Positions 52,856-61,833 of a stretch of DNA of 64,000 nucleotides are shown here, piece after piece. The notes under the pieces were generated by a model. It saw nothing but the letters and a program-made list of their open reading frames with translations, was not told where the DNA came from and made no database searches. The stretch's first letter is position 1; each line of letters starts with the position of its first letter. The position numbers were made by a program, and so were the translations under genes. Location of the stretch: contig NZ_JAGGOI010000031.1 in assembly GCF_018614585.1 (NCBI RefSeq), forward strand, positions 124,001-188,000, read 5' to 3'. This stretch comes from Streptomyces sp. ISL-1. GTDB taxonomy: Bacteria > Actinomycetota > Actinomycetes > Streptomycetales > Streptomycetaceae.

Positions 52856-53473
52856 TCACGTCTCGCCCAGGACGCTGCCGTGCAGCCTTCCCTCCGCGTA
52901 GTCGCAGGTGCCCTCGGCCCGGAACTGCAGCGCCGCCCGTGTCACCTCCGAACCCAGACCGTGCAGCTGTTCCGCGACCACCCGATCCTTGAGGTTCCCG
53001 TCGGCGTCGAACACCCGCGTCGACCGCGGGACGGCCATGACCAGGGGAACGGACCAGCCACGCAGCGCCCGGACGATGAAATCCATCGAGTTGATCGCCT
53101 GCAGGCCCTGTACCCCTCCGGCCGTGGTCAGCATCCCGACGGGCTTGTTGCTCAGGTAGGGCGGGTCGCGGTCGGCGAGGAGCGCGAGCCAGTCCACCGC
53201 GTTCTTGAACGCGCCGCTGACCGACCCGTGGTACGTCGGGCTGCTCCACAACAGGGCGTCGGCGCCGTAGACGAGGTCGGCGAGAAAGCGGGCGGCCGGC
53301 GGGACCCCGTGCTCGGCCGTGTACAGCGGTAGATCCAGCCTGCTGAGGGCGATCACGTCCGTGTCGGCGCCCGCGGCGGCCGCCCCCTCGACCGCCACCC
53401 GAAGCGCGGTGAGGCTGGTGGAGGGGGTACGCAGGGAGCCGCCCATGCCGACGACGAGTACCGGGTGCGCCAT
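52856..53473 (-). CDS. NAD(P)H-dependent FMN reductase
   Basis: A 205-residue flavodoxin-like reductase. The phosphate-binding loop is GMGGSLRTPSTSLTALR. The FMN-contact segment LLWSSPTYHGSVSGAFKNAV and a final GVQGLQAINSM region are typical of the SsuE/ArsH-like NADPH-dependent FMN reductase family. It should supply reduced flavin or reduce quinones. The start ATG 53473 is 11 bases after GAAGGGG. It lies 86 bp after the aldo/keto reductase gene on the same strand, so the two probably share a transcript. Confidence 0.9.
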   Translation of the reverse strand: MAHPVLVVGMGGSLRTPSTSLTALRVAVEGAAAAGADTDVIALSRLDLPLYTAEHGVPPAARFLADLVYGADALLWSSPTYHGSVSGAFKNAVDWLALLADRDPPYLSNKPVGMLTTAGGVQGLQAINSMDFIVRALRGWSVPLVMAVPRSTRVFDADGNLKDRVVAEQLHGLGSEVTRAALQFRAEGTCDYAEGRLHGSVLGET

Positions 53474-53559
53474 CCTGGTCCACCCCTTCCGGTGATGTCG
53501 GGCTCCTCGCCGTCCGGCTCCGCCGACTGCCGGACGGCGAGGGGACGAGGGGATAAGGG

Positions 53560-54404
53560 TCAGAGCGCCTCCAGCGGTACGGGCCCGTCGGGCGGCGGGA
53601 ACGCCTCGTCCAGGACGGCGAGCACTTCGGGAGGCAGCCGTAGGTCCGCCGCGCCGCGGTTTTCCCGGACGTGATCGGGCCTTCCTGAGCGCGGGATCGC
53701 GGCCACGCCCTGTTCCAGCGCCCACGCGAGTGCCACCTGGCTGGGAGTGGCCCCGAGGTCCCGGGCCACGGCCTGCAGGGCATCGGCCTCCAGCAGTCGT
53801 CCCTGCCCGATGGGCGAGTACGCCATGACGGTCACGCCGGTCTCGCGGCACCAGGGGAGCAGGTCCCACTCGATGCCGCGCCGGCTGAGGTTGTACAGCA
53901 CCTGGTCGAGCGCCACCGCGTCGCCGCCGGGCAGGGTGGTCAGCTCGACCATGTCGGCGACGTCCAGATTGCTCACCCCCCAGTGGCGGATCTTGCCCGC
54001 GGCGATCAGGTCGGCGAATCCGGCCAGGGTCTCCTCGAGGGGGGTCCGTCCGCGCCAGTGCAGCAAATAGAGGTCCAGCCGATCCGTACCGAGCCGCCGC
54101 AGGCTGCCCTCGCAGGCGGATGCGGTGCCCTGGCGGTTCGCGTGGCCGGGCAGCACCTTGCTGACGAGGAAGACCTCCTCACGGCGCCCGTCGATGGCCT
54201 TCCCGACGAGTTCCTCTGCGGCGCCGTTCCCGTACATTTCCGCCGTGTCGACGACGGTCATGCCCAGGTCGAGCCCGAGCCGCAGGGCGGCGATCTGCTG
54301 GTCGCGCTGACTCCGGTCCTCGCCGAGAACCAGGTGCCCTGCCCGAGCGCGGGGATCTCCTCCCCCGTGGGGAGCCGGACTGTTCGCATCACTGAGGTCG
54401 TCAT
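53560..54404 (-). pseudogene. Aldo/keto reductase, single frameshift near the start
   Basis: ATG 54404 (after GGGAGGG) reads MRTVRLPTGEEIPALGQGTW, the standard beginning of an aldo/keto reductase. Near 54330 the frame must change; the next frame continues LGEDRSQRDQQIAALRLGLD. The rest is intact: VVDTAEMYGNGAAEELVGKA (catalytic Asp and Tyr), VFLVSKVLP (Lys), LYLLHWRG (His), KIRHWGVSNLDV and AAIPRSGRPDHVRENRGAAD for NADPH binding. Restoring one C gives GTWFLGEDR. All catalytic residues are present, so a sequencing error is a serious alternative to a dead gene. Confidence 0.8.
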
Positions 54405-55120
54405 GCCTGCCCTCCCGGCAGCTCGGCCCGTCCGCCACACGCCGGCCGAACCGGAGCGCGCGGTGCCGCGCTGGTCCCACCCGCCCGGCTGCGTCCGGCG
54501 CCCTGTGCCCGCCGGGCGGCACGGGGGCGGCGCACGGCTTCTTCAGGCCATCACCACCGGCACAGGTGTGCAACTCAGCGTGTTTGATCTCATCGGACCG
54601 ATCAAGCCCGAGCCCGCGGCGCCGTGCCGGTCGCGACGGCGAGTGGGGTGTGCTGACCGGCTCAACCGAAGCTCGAGCTCGTCGGCATGACCGCGACGGC
54701 GCGCACGCAGATGCGCTGAGTTGACGAGGCATTCGGTCGGCCCATGCCGGGCTTCCGCCGTGTGGATTGCTGCTTCGAGCGCCGCGGTCAGCCGCCCAGG
54801 CAGTCGACCGTAGACGGCGCCTTGAACCGCTTCCTCAACGTGCCGATTACCGAGGCGCGTTGGCGGCGGATGCCTTGCAGGCGGCGATGCCGGCCGTCCG
54901 CCTCAATACGTGTGGCTCGAAGGGGCTACCTATTCAAGGAAACGGACGTCTTTCGTCAAGTGTCCCTTGTGTCCTATGTGGTTGGTTGTACGGTATGTGT
55001 CACGTTGTCGGTGTCGGTGTCGGTGCCGGTGCCGGTGCCGGTGCCGGGCGCGGGTGCTGATGCGTATGACGTGTGCGGAGCCCGCAGGCCGGGGCCGGCG
55101 GGCTCCGCCGTCGCTGCGGG
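54405..55120. other. Intergenic region with hexanucleotide repeat
   Basis: About 716 bp without a supported gene. The part 54930-55005 is relatively A+T-rich. The tandem repeat at 55007-55048 is annotated separately. Confidence 0.45.
55007..55048. repeat. Seven-unit hexanucleotide tandem repeat
   Basis: Three GTCGGT units followed by three GCCGGT units and one GCCGGG. It lies 73 bp beyond the stop of the minus-strand membrane-protein gene. Such short tandem arrays vary easily in length. Confidence 0.85.
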
Positions 55121-55516
55121 TCAGTTCCGCTGGTCGCGCTCCGACTGCGCGGTACGGGCCCGCAGGGTGCGCCGGTGAACCTGCTCGGCGAGTTTCATCA
55201 GGTCCTTCGGGTCGATCTTGTCGGAGAGGTGGTCGTGACGGGCGAACCAGCGCATCTCGCGGATGACTGCCCTGAAGGCCATCCGCCAGAACCACGCGTC
55301 CACGACGACAGGTGCCGTGACGTGCAGGACATGCAGGAGGGCCGCGGTGATGACCCCGGCCAGGCCCCACAGGCCATGGCCGGCCACAGCCCAGGTGACG
55401 GACGCGCCGGTGAGGCCGGATCCGGCAAGGCCGGCGACGTGGGTGAGGCGCTGGGAACGGGCAGGCGCCGCCGCGGCCGTGGCCGAGGGGCGGGTGCGGT
55501 GGGAACGACGGGACAT
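55121..55516 (-). CDS. Small membrane protein divergent from the sigma-factor gene
   Basis: A 131-residue protein of unknown function. ATG 55516 has GGAGG seven bases upstream. A basic N-terminus (SRRSHRTRPSATAAAAPARS) is followed by one or two membrane segments (VAGLAGSGLTGASVTWAVAG and LWGLAGVITAALLHVLHV). The cytoplasmic or outer C-terminus is charged: WFARHDHLSDKIDPKDLMKL, then AEQVHRRTLRARTAQSERDQ. It shares a 140-bp promoter region with the sigma-factor fusion, so joint control is likely. I know no family name. Confidence 0.75.
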   Translation of the reverse strand: MSRRSHRTRPSATAAAAPARSQRLTHVAGLAGSGLTGASVTWAVAGHGLWGLAGVITAALLHVLHVTAPVVVDAWFWRMAFRAVIREMRWFARHDHLSDKIDPKDLMKLAEQVHRRTLRARTAQSERDQRN

Positions 55517-55656
55517 GGAGTCCTCCGTTGACGCCGTGAGGTATCGGACGGAGGCCCAGGGCCAACAGCGACGGGTTTTCCCGGAGTTCGGCCAAGATTT
55601 TTTACGCAGGATCCGTGAGCCGCTGTTTCTGCAGCTCACGCGGGGGAGGGAACGCG

Positions 55657-58215
55657 ATGGACGGGATTGGGCAGCCGGACTGCAAGAGACTCAGTGACCG
55701 GGAACTGGTCGACCGGGCCTTACACGCCACGGAGCCGGACCGGCGCAGGCAGGCCATGGAGGCGATCGCCGACCGTTATCTGCGGGAGGTGTCCGTGGAG
55801 ACGGCGCGGCGGATGGGCGATGCGGAGGCGGCAGCCGACGTTACTCAGGAAGCGTTCGCCGCCGCGTTCGCCAAGCTCATGGACGGGGAGGGGCCATCCA
55901 ATCCTGACCGTCTCGGTGGCTGGCTGATCAACTTCAGCCGGAACCGCGAACGCAACCACTACAAGCGCCAGGGCGTGGTGCGGGAACGCACCGTCCGGCC
56001 TGATGTCGAGGGCTCGGGCAAAGACCCTTTCGGTGACGGGGTTCCTCGCGTCGGCACGGCCCGGGACGACCCCGCACGACTCGCCCAGGCCCACCGGATC
56101 GCGGGGGAGGTGGCTCAGACCCTCGCTCCGGCGGAGCAGGAACTCTTCCGCCTCTACTACCAGGAGGAACTCACAGTCCAGGCCATCACGCGGCGCCTGG
56201 CCCTGGCCGGCGAACCCGTCGGCGAGAAGACCGTACAGAACAAGGTCACCCGCGTGGCGAAGGCCCTGGCCGTCGGCTTCCAGGCCTACCTGCTCGTCCA
56301 CAACGACCGCACCCTGTGCACCCGGCTGACCGCCATCATCGGCCAGTACGCCAAGGGCTTCAGCACAGCACTGCGTGATCACACCGTCAAACATGTCCGC
56401 AACTGCGCTGACTGCGGGTCCTGCGCGAAATGCGTGACCTGCAGGGTGAAAGACGTCCTCAAGATCAGCGAGTGCTCTACCGCGGCCGGCTGTCAGAGCT
56501 GCCACGTCTGCGGGCGTGAGAACGCGGCTCTGCAAGCTGAGTGGGCGCCGGCCCTGGTCGTCGTCCTGTTCGCCGGTCAGATCCGGGACTCGGTCATCCG
56601 CGCACTCAATGTGGCCTGGGCCGCAGCGGCCGCTGTCGCTCTGCAGTCCCCGCCGCCGCCCCCGCCGCCTCCTGCGGCGAATCTTCCCGGGCCGCCGTCC
56701 GCGGGCCGCGCTCTGCGGCGCCAGGGAGCCAAAGCAGCTGCCGCAGCCATCGCCACCGCGGCCGTTGTCGTCGGAGCCATGGTGTGGACCCGCCCCGACG
56801 CCCCCCAGTTGGCACCGGCGGCAGCCACCATGCCGACCATTGCCTATGCCACCGACCGCACCGTCCAGTTCCGCACCGGCAGCGACAAGAGCACAGTCGT
56901 GGCGCAAGTCCCGCCCGGCAGCACCGTCACCGACCTTGTCTGGTCCCCCGATCGCAGCCGTCTCGGCTGGCTGGCCAGACCCGCCGAAGGAGCGAACTCC
57001 ACCCTGCATCTCAGCAATGTGAAAACCGGCGGCACCCAGAACTGGGAGTGCACGGGCTGCGCCGGCCTCGCCTTCCACAACGGGCGTCTGGTCACCGTCA
57101 AGGACAGCTCCACGCTCATGGCCCACCCGTTCGCCGGCGGTGCCCCCGCACCCCTGAAGCTTGAGGGCATGCTGTTCGACCCGGCGGAGTCCGACCTCGA
57201 CGTACACCTGCTCGGCACCACCTCCGCCGGCGGCGAACTGCTCGTGTTCACCATCGAGCACAACACCGGCTCCGACGACGCCAACAGGCTCTACCGGGTG
57301 GCAGCGAACAACTACGTGGCGTCCGTCGTCGACGACGCCATCACCCAGGTTCCCGGAGGAGATGCCGCGCCCGGCGAACACGCGGCCGTGAACCGGGACG
57401 GCACCATCCTCGCCTATGCGGGCAACAGCCCGGGAACCGACACCTGCATCCCCTCGGACACTGTCACCGTCATCAACCTGGACACCGGCAAGCAGACCAC
57501 CACCCGCCTGCCGGACTCCCCGGACCGGCCGCTGCGTATCAACAGCGTCTGGATCGATCCGCAGAACAACGTCCAGGCCAGTGCGTTCGCACAGCCCGGC
57601 GCAACATGCTCCGCGTCCGCGACCGGCACAGACCAGCGGACCAAGCCCGCCGTGTACAGCCTCAGCAACGGCAAATGGACCAAGACGCCGCAGAGCGCGG
57701 TCAACGGAGGCGCTGCTGAGCGCGGTTGGAAAGCCTACCGCGCAGGTGACGTCGGGATGAACGACTACCGTGCACCGGCCTCCCGGCTCGTCGCCACCGA
57801 CAACAAGGGCGCGACCGTCGAACTCGCCGACGCCGCCACAGCCTTCGCCTGGGCCCCCGGCGGCCCGGCGCCCAGCCCGGTGCTCGGCACCCTGTGGGGC
57901 CCCAACCAGAAGGGCTACGGACTGTCGAAGCCCACCATGTTCTACAACGGAGGAAGCCCCAGCGGGATCGTGCGTAACGTGAAGTGGACCTCGTGGGGCA
58001 AGACACAGGCCACCGGAACCGGCGAATCCCTCTACGTAACCGGAGACAGATCCGTGGCCGAGAGCCCATGGGAGCCCGCCAGCGTCGTCGCCTTCGACCT
58101 CGGCGACTGCCAAGGCGTGCGGACCTACCGGAAAATCAGCTCGTTCCACCCGGGGCACGGCGAGAAATTCGATCCCACCGTGTTCATCGACGTGTGCACC
58201 GGCGAGTACAGCTAG
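55657..58215 (+). CDS. ECF sigma factor fused to zinc anti-sigma motif, membrane helix and sensor domain
   Basis: An 852-residue protein. Residues 12-210 are an ECF-type sigma factor: region 2 has DADVTQEAF-like AAADVTQEAFAAAFAKLM and GGWLINFSRNRERNHYK, region 4 LAPAEQELFRLYYQEELTVQ and VQNKVTRVAKAL. Then H246-x3-C250-x2-C253 reproduces the zinc anti-sigma (ZAS) signature, inside a block with nine cysteines (250-285). A proline run (332-339) and a membrane helix (about 359-377) follow. The last 470 residues look like an extracytoplasmic beta-propeller (repeats such as TDLVWSPDRSRLGWLA, DGTILAYAGNS). GGGAGGG precedes ATG 55657. C-terminally extended ECF groups are known in actinobacteria, but this size and order is unusual. 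Confidence 0.88.
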   Translation: MDGIGQPDCKRLSDRELVDRALHATEPDRRRQAMEAIADRYLREVSVETARRMGDAEAAADVTQEAFAAAFAKLMDGEGPSNPDRLGGWLINFSRNRERNHYKRQGVVRERTVRPDVEGSGKDPFGDGVPRVGTARDDPARLAQAHRIAGEVAQTLAPAEQELFRLYYQEELTVQAITRRLALAGEPVGEKTVQNKVTRVAKALAVGFQAYLLVHNDRTLCTRLTAIIGQYAKGFSTALRDHTVKHVRNCADCGSCAKCVTCRVKDVLKISECSTAAGCQSCHVCGRENAALQAEWAPALVVVLFAGQIRDSVIRALNVAWAAAAAVALQSPPPPPPPPAANLPGPPSAGRALRRQGAKAAAAAIATAAVVVGAMVWTRPDAPQLAPAAATMPTIAYATDRTVQFRTGSDKSTVVAQVPPGSTVTDLVWSPDRSRLGWLARPAEGANSTLHLSNVKTGGTQNWECTGCAGLAFHNGRLVTVKDSSTLMAHPFAGGAPAPLKLEGMLFDPAESDLDVHLLGTTSAGGELLVFTIEHNTGSDDANRLYRVAANNYVASVVDDAITQVPGGDAAPGEHAAVNRDGTILAYAGNSPGTDTCIPSDTVTVINLDTGKQTTTRLPDSPDRPLRINSVWIDPQNNVQASAFAQPGATCSASATGTDQRTKPAVYSLSNGKWTKTPQSAVNGGAAERGWKAYRAGDVGMNDYRAPASRLVATDNKGATVELADAATAFAWAPGGPAPSPVLGTLWGPNQKGYGLSKPTMFYNGGSPSGIVRNVKWTSWGKTQATGTGESLYVTGDRSVAESPWEPASVVAFDLGDCQGVRTYRKISSFHPGHGEKFDPTVFIDVCTGEYS

Positions 58216-58409
58216 ACCTCTTCCGGGGGTGCTTGCAGACCCTCGACCGGGGGGCGGAGCCGGCCAGGAAGACACCCGAGAACCCTCCACAGACCTTCAA
58301 AAAGTATCTGCTCGGCGAGAAACCGTCCGGAAAGCGACACGGATCTGAGACTGCGGCGGACGACATGCTTGAGACGCCCTGAGAACGCCCAAGTCACAGC
58401 CACAGCGGA

Positions 58410-58439
58410 TGACACGAGCCGCGAAACCGCTGATAGATT
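58410..58439 (+). promoter_or_regulatory. Possible promoter of a leaderless message
   Basis: TGACAC (58410-58415), 18 bases, then TAGATT (58434-58439), eight bases before ATG 58448. No ribosome-binding site is present. The spacing fits a leaderless transcript, common in actinobacteria. This is a visual match only. Confidence 0.35.
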
Positions 58440-58447
58440 CGTCCGCC

Positions 58448-58849
58448 ATGCGATCACGTGAGTACGACCTCGACTTCCGCGACCGGGCCACGCGGATACG
58501 CGCCTGGGGCATCGGCCTGTTGGCCTTGGCGGCGCTCCTGTGGACATGGTGTGTCGTGTTGCTCCTCACGCCGTACGAGGTCGAAGAGGAGCCCGGCGAC
58601 CGTTACCCGCAGGAGTGTGAATCACGGTTGTTGACGGAGCGTGGCACGGCCAACGAGGGCCTGCAAAGGGGTGATTGGTGTCAGAACGAACGCGACTGGC
58701 CAGAGGCCCTGGCCGTGCTCGGGCTGTCCCTGCCGGTGTCAGTCGCTGGTGTGGCGCTCTTCACGAGCGGCAGTGTGAGCAGCCGGATGAGCGCCCACGC
58801 CGAAGCGATGCGCGAACTGGACAAACTGGCCGACGCACGGAAGTCGTAG
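58448..58849 (+). CDS. Small two-helix membrane protein
   Basis: A 133-residue protein starting RSREYDLDFRDRATRIRAWG, then a membrane helix (GIGLLALAALLWTWCVVLLL). An outer loop of about 45 residues has two cysteines (PQECESRLL and GDWCQNERDW, possible disulphide). A second helix ALAVLGLSLPVSVAGVALF follows, and a helical, charged C-terminus. Similar hypothetical proteins are frequent in Streptomyces. Function is unknown. It has no good ribosome-binding site, consistent with the possible leaderless promoter just upstream. Confidence 0.75.
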   Translation: MRSREYDLDFRDRATRIRAWGIGLLALAALLWTWCVVLLLTPYEVEEEPGDRYPQECESRLLTERGTANEGLQRGDWCQNERDWPEALAVLGLSLPVSVAGVALFTSGSVSSRMSAHAEAMRELDKLADARKS

Positions 58850-59033
58850 CCTGCACCGTCGGCTGTCAGCAGGCAGCCAGTTCGGGCTGATCGGCCTCCG
58901 AGCGTCAATGAAGTGCCGCCGCTCGTGAGACGGAGCCTTGCGCCGTCGCCGTGAGACCGCGAAGACGCAGCTGTTCAGCGACTCGGCCTGCGCCAAGGGC
59001 GTCGAGACCGTGCCGGAGGGCGTTTTCGAACCG

Positions 59034-60482
59034 TCAGCCGTCGAGCGCACCCACCGTGGCGGCTTGGAGGTGCGGACGGGCGAGAGTGTTCGGGCGCAGG
59101 ATGAGCTGAAGCTCCTCCTGGGTCAGCAGGCCCTTGTCGAGGACGAGTTCAGGGACGCTCCTGCCGGTCCTGAGGGCTTCCTGGGCGACGGCGGTGGCCT
59201 GCTCGTAGCCGATGTGCGGGTTCAGCGCGGTCGCCAGGCCGATGGAGTGGGCGACGAGGTGCGCGAGGTGCTCCCGGTTGGCGGTGATGCCGGTGACACA
59301 GCGTTCGGCGAGGGTCAGACACCCGGACCTCAGGTGGGTGAGGCTTTTCAGCAGGCTGTGGGCGATGACCGGTTCGAAGGCGTTCAGCTGGAGCTGGCCC
59401 GCCTCGGCTGCCATGGTCACCGTTATGTCGTTGCCTATGACCTCGAACGCGATCTGGTTGACCACCTCGGGGACCACGGGGTTCACCTTGCCGGGCATGA
59501 TGCTGGAACCGGCCTGCACCGGCGGCAGGTTGATCTCGGCGAGGCCGGCGCGCGGTCCGCAGGAGAGCAGTCGCAGGTCGTTGCAGGTCTTGGAGAGTTT
59601 GACGGCGATGCGCTTCAGCACTCCCGACAGTTGGACGAACGCGCCGGCGTCCTGGGTGGCTTCGACGAGGTCGAAGGCGACCGACAGTGGAAGTCCGGTG
59701 ATGGTGCGCAGATGCCGGGAGGCCAGCGCCGCGTACTGGGGGTGGGCGTTGAGTCCGGTGCCGATGGCGGTGCCGCCGAGGTTGATCTCGCGGATCAACT
59801 CGCATGCCTCGGTGAGGCGCTTGTGGTCCTCCTCCAGCATGACGGCGTACGTGGCGAACTCCTGGCCCAGGGTCATGGGCACCGCGTCCTGCAGCTGGGT
59901 ACGGCCCATCTTCAGGGCGTCCGCGAACTCCTCCGCCTTCGCGGCGAAGGCGGAGCGGAGCACCTCCATGGCGTCCAGCAGACGCTGGGCGGTGAAGTCG
60001 AGGGCGATCTTGACGGCGGTCGGGTAGACGTCGTTGGTGCTCTGTCCCGCGTTGACGTCCTCGAGCGGATGCAGGTGCGCGTACTCGCCCTTGTGGTGAC
60101 CGAGGAGCTCCAGGGCGCGGTTGGCGACGACCTCGTTGGCGTTCATGTTCGTCGAGGTGCCCGCGCCGCCCTGGATCACGTCGACCACGAACTCGCCGTG
60201 GAGCTTTCCGGCGCGGATCTCCTCGCAGGCGCTCACGATCGCGGCCGCCTTACGGCTGTCCAGCAGGCCGAGGTCCCGGTTGGCGAGGGCCGCTGCCTGC
60301 TTGACGCAGGCGAGGGCCGTGACGAGGTCGGGGTAGGCCGAGATGGCGGTGCCGGTGATGGGGAAGTTCTCCACCGCCCGCAGGGTGTGGATGCCGTAGT
60401 AGGCGTCGGCGGGGATGTCCCGGTCACCGAGCAGATCGTGCTCGGCGCGGACCTCGGGGTGGACGTTGTCGTGCGTGGCCAT
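59034..60482 (-). CDS. aspA: Aspartate ammonia-lyase
   Basis: A 482-residue fumarase/aspartase superfamily enzyme that converts L-aspartate to fumarate and ammonia. The superfamily signature GSSIMPGKVNP (catalytic serine loop) is intact. The substrate-binding GGAGTSTNMNANEV and the helical core block VNAGQSTNDVYPTA are also intact, and the sequence has aspartase rather than fumarase character (LRAVENFPITG, then REINLGGTAIGTG). The length is standard. GGAGAG precedes ATG 60482. It lies 125 bp downstream of the asparaginase gene, giving the pathway asparagine to aspartate to fumarate. Confidence 0.95.
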   Translation of the reverse strand: MATHDNVHPEVRAEHDLLGDRDIPADAYYGIHTLRAVENFPITGTAISAYPDLVTALACVKQAAALANRDLGLLDSRKAAAIVSACEEIRAGKLHGEFVVDVIQGGAGTSTNMNANEVVANRALELLGHHKGEYAHLHPLEDVNAGQSTNDVYPTAVKIALDFTAQRLLDAMEVLRSAFAAKAEEFADALKMGRTQLQDAVPMTLGQEFATYAVMLEEDHKRLTEACELIREINLGGTAIGTGLNAHPQYAALASRHLRTITGLPLSVAFDLVEATQDAGAFVQLSGVLKRIAVKLSKTCNDLRLLSCGPRAGLAEINLPPVQAGSSIMPGKVNPVVPEVVNQIAFEVIGNDITVTMAAEAGQLQLNAFEPVIAHSLLKSLTHLRSGCLTLAERCVTGITANREHLAHLVAHSIGLATALNPHIGYEQATAVAQEALRTGRSVPELVLDKGLLTQEELQLILRPNTLARPHLQAATVGALDG

Positions 60483-60607
60483 GGAGGTGCGGACTCTCCT
60501 GTCGGGGACATGCGCGGAGGGTGGGACGAGACGGCCCTATGGGGTGAGCCTGCGGGCAGGCGACGCCGGGTTTCCCGGGGCGGGTACGGAGAGCTACCGG
60601 CCGGCGT

Positions 60608-61627
60608 CTATGACTGGACGAGTTCGGCGGGCCCGGCGCCGGCGGAGACGGCCTCGCCGAGCGCGTGGCGCAGTACCCGTTCCCGCTCACCCGGATCGGT
60701 GGCGGCGAGCAGTGCGGTGAGCACGGCGATCCGGGCCTGGCCGGCCCGTAGCGTGCCGGTCGGCACGGCGCCGGCGGCCACGAGGTCGACCGCGCCGCCG
60801 CGGGTGTAGATCTCGGTGACCGGTCCGGCCTGGACGCGGGTGGTCAGGGCGACAAGCACGCCGCGGGAGGTGGCGGAGGCGACGGCCTCGACCATCTCGG
60901 GGGTGGCGTTGCCGGCGCCGGTGGCCACCAGGACGATTCCCTTGGCCCCCGCGTGCACGGCCGCTTCCAGCAACAGCGGGTCGGCGTCGGAGTGGTGCAT
61001 GACCATGTCGACGCGGGGCAGGGCGTCAGGCATGCGGGGCGGGGCCAGCGCGGCCGGGCGCTGAGGGTGGCGCAGTACGGAGATGCGGCCGAAGCCGATG
61101 TTTCCTATGCGGGCGCCGGAGGGGTCGGCGAAGGCATCGGCGGCGAGTGTCTGTGTCTTGACGGTGCCGCGGGCGGAGTGCACCTTGCCGTCGAAGGCGA
61201 CCAGTACGCCGAGACCGCGCGTCGTCGCGGCGGTCAGCAGCGCGTCGTGGAGGTTGCCGGGTCCGTCGCCGTCGGCCGCGTCGAGCGGAAGCTGGGCGCC
61301 GGTGAATACGACCGGTCGCGGGTCGTCGTGGTGGAGGTCGACCAGGAACGCCGACTCCTCCAGGGTGTCGGTGCCGTGGGTGACGACGATGCCCTGCACG
61401 TCGGGGTCGGCGAGGACCTCGTGCACTGTGCGGAGCAGGGTGAGCTGGTGGGCGGTGGTCAGACGCGGGCTGTTCACGCTGAACAGATCGACGACCTCGA
61501 CGGTGACGCCTTCGGGTACCGCGGCGGTCGCCATGACCTCGCGGCCATGCGCGTCGGCGGCGAACCCCGAACCTTGCCAGCGGCTGGCTATCGTCCCGCC
61601 GGTACTGATGACGACGATCCGTCCCAC
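60608..61627 (-). CDS. ansA: L-asparaginase, type I/II family
   Basis: A 339-residue asparaginase that hydrolyses L-asparagine to aspartate and ammonia. The first catalytic threonine is in VVISTGGTIASR. The second motif, VVTHGTDTLEESAF, holds the Thr-Asp pair. The NGxNxT-like middle and the end KGIVLVATGAGNATPEMVEA are typical. GTG 61627 lies eight bases after GAGGAG; the frame is open upstream to 61723. There is no signal peptide, so the enzyme should be cytoplasmic. It is the first gene of an operon with aspA, divergent from an Lrp-type regulator. Confidence 0.93.
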   Translation of the reverse strand: MGRIVVISTGGTIASRWQGSGFAADAHGREVMATAAVPEGVTVEVVDLFSVNSPRLTTAHQLTLLRTVHEVLADPDVQGIVVTHGTDTLEESAFLVDLHHDDPRPVVFTGAQLPLDAADGDGPGNLHDALLTAATTRGLGVLVAFDGKVHSARGTVKTQTLAADAFADPSGARIGNIGFGRISVLRHPQRPAALAPPRMPDALPRVDMVMHHSDADPLLLEAAVHAGAKGIVLVATGAGNATPEMVEAVASATSRGVLVALTTRVQAGPVTEIYTRGGAVDLVAAGAVPTGTLRAGQARIAVLTALLAATDPGERERVLRHALGEAVSAGAGPAELVQS

Positions 61628-61753
61628 AGTGCCCACTCCTCGTTCGCGCCGCAGGTGAGGCGGCGAAGCCGACGGGGCACGCTGCCCGGCCTCGCTCGTG
61701 GCCCCGGCCGGGCTGCGCCCCATGGCTGACCCGGGGGTACCGGAGCAGCGGAC

Positions 61754-61830
61754 GCAATTATAGGAGCATTGTCCCGCAATGCGATCGCCAATTCCGGCCC
61801 TTCTCTCGCCACAAGGGGGTGGATAATTGC
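61754..61830. promoter_or_regulatory. Divergent promoter/operator region of ansA-aspA and lrp-like gene
   Basis: A perfect 17-bp palindrome GCATTGTCCCGCAATGC lies at 61766-61782. GCAATTAT (61754-61761) is mirrored by ATAATTGC (61823-61830). On the minus strand ATTATA at 61757-61762 reads TATAAT, a good -10 for ansA, with the palindrome just upstream of it. On the plus strand GATAAT (61822-61827) is six bases before the regulator ATG. Lrp/AsnC proteins bind such sites; the match is by eye. Confidence 0.55.
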
Positions 61831-61833
61831 GCC

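Noticed and set aside
55720..58290. An 856-codon minus-strand frame opposite the sigma fusion
   Set aside because: Shadow of a well-supported gene; glycine/valine-rich without domains.
58938..60809. A 623-codon plus-strand frame opposite aspA
   Set aside because: aspA is unambiguous; the opposite frame has no recognisable content.
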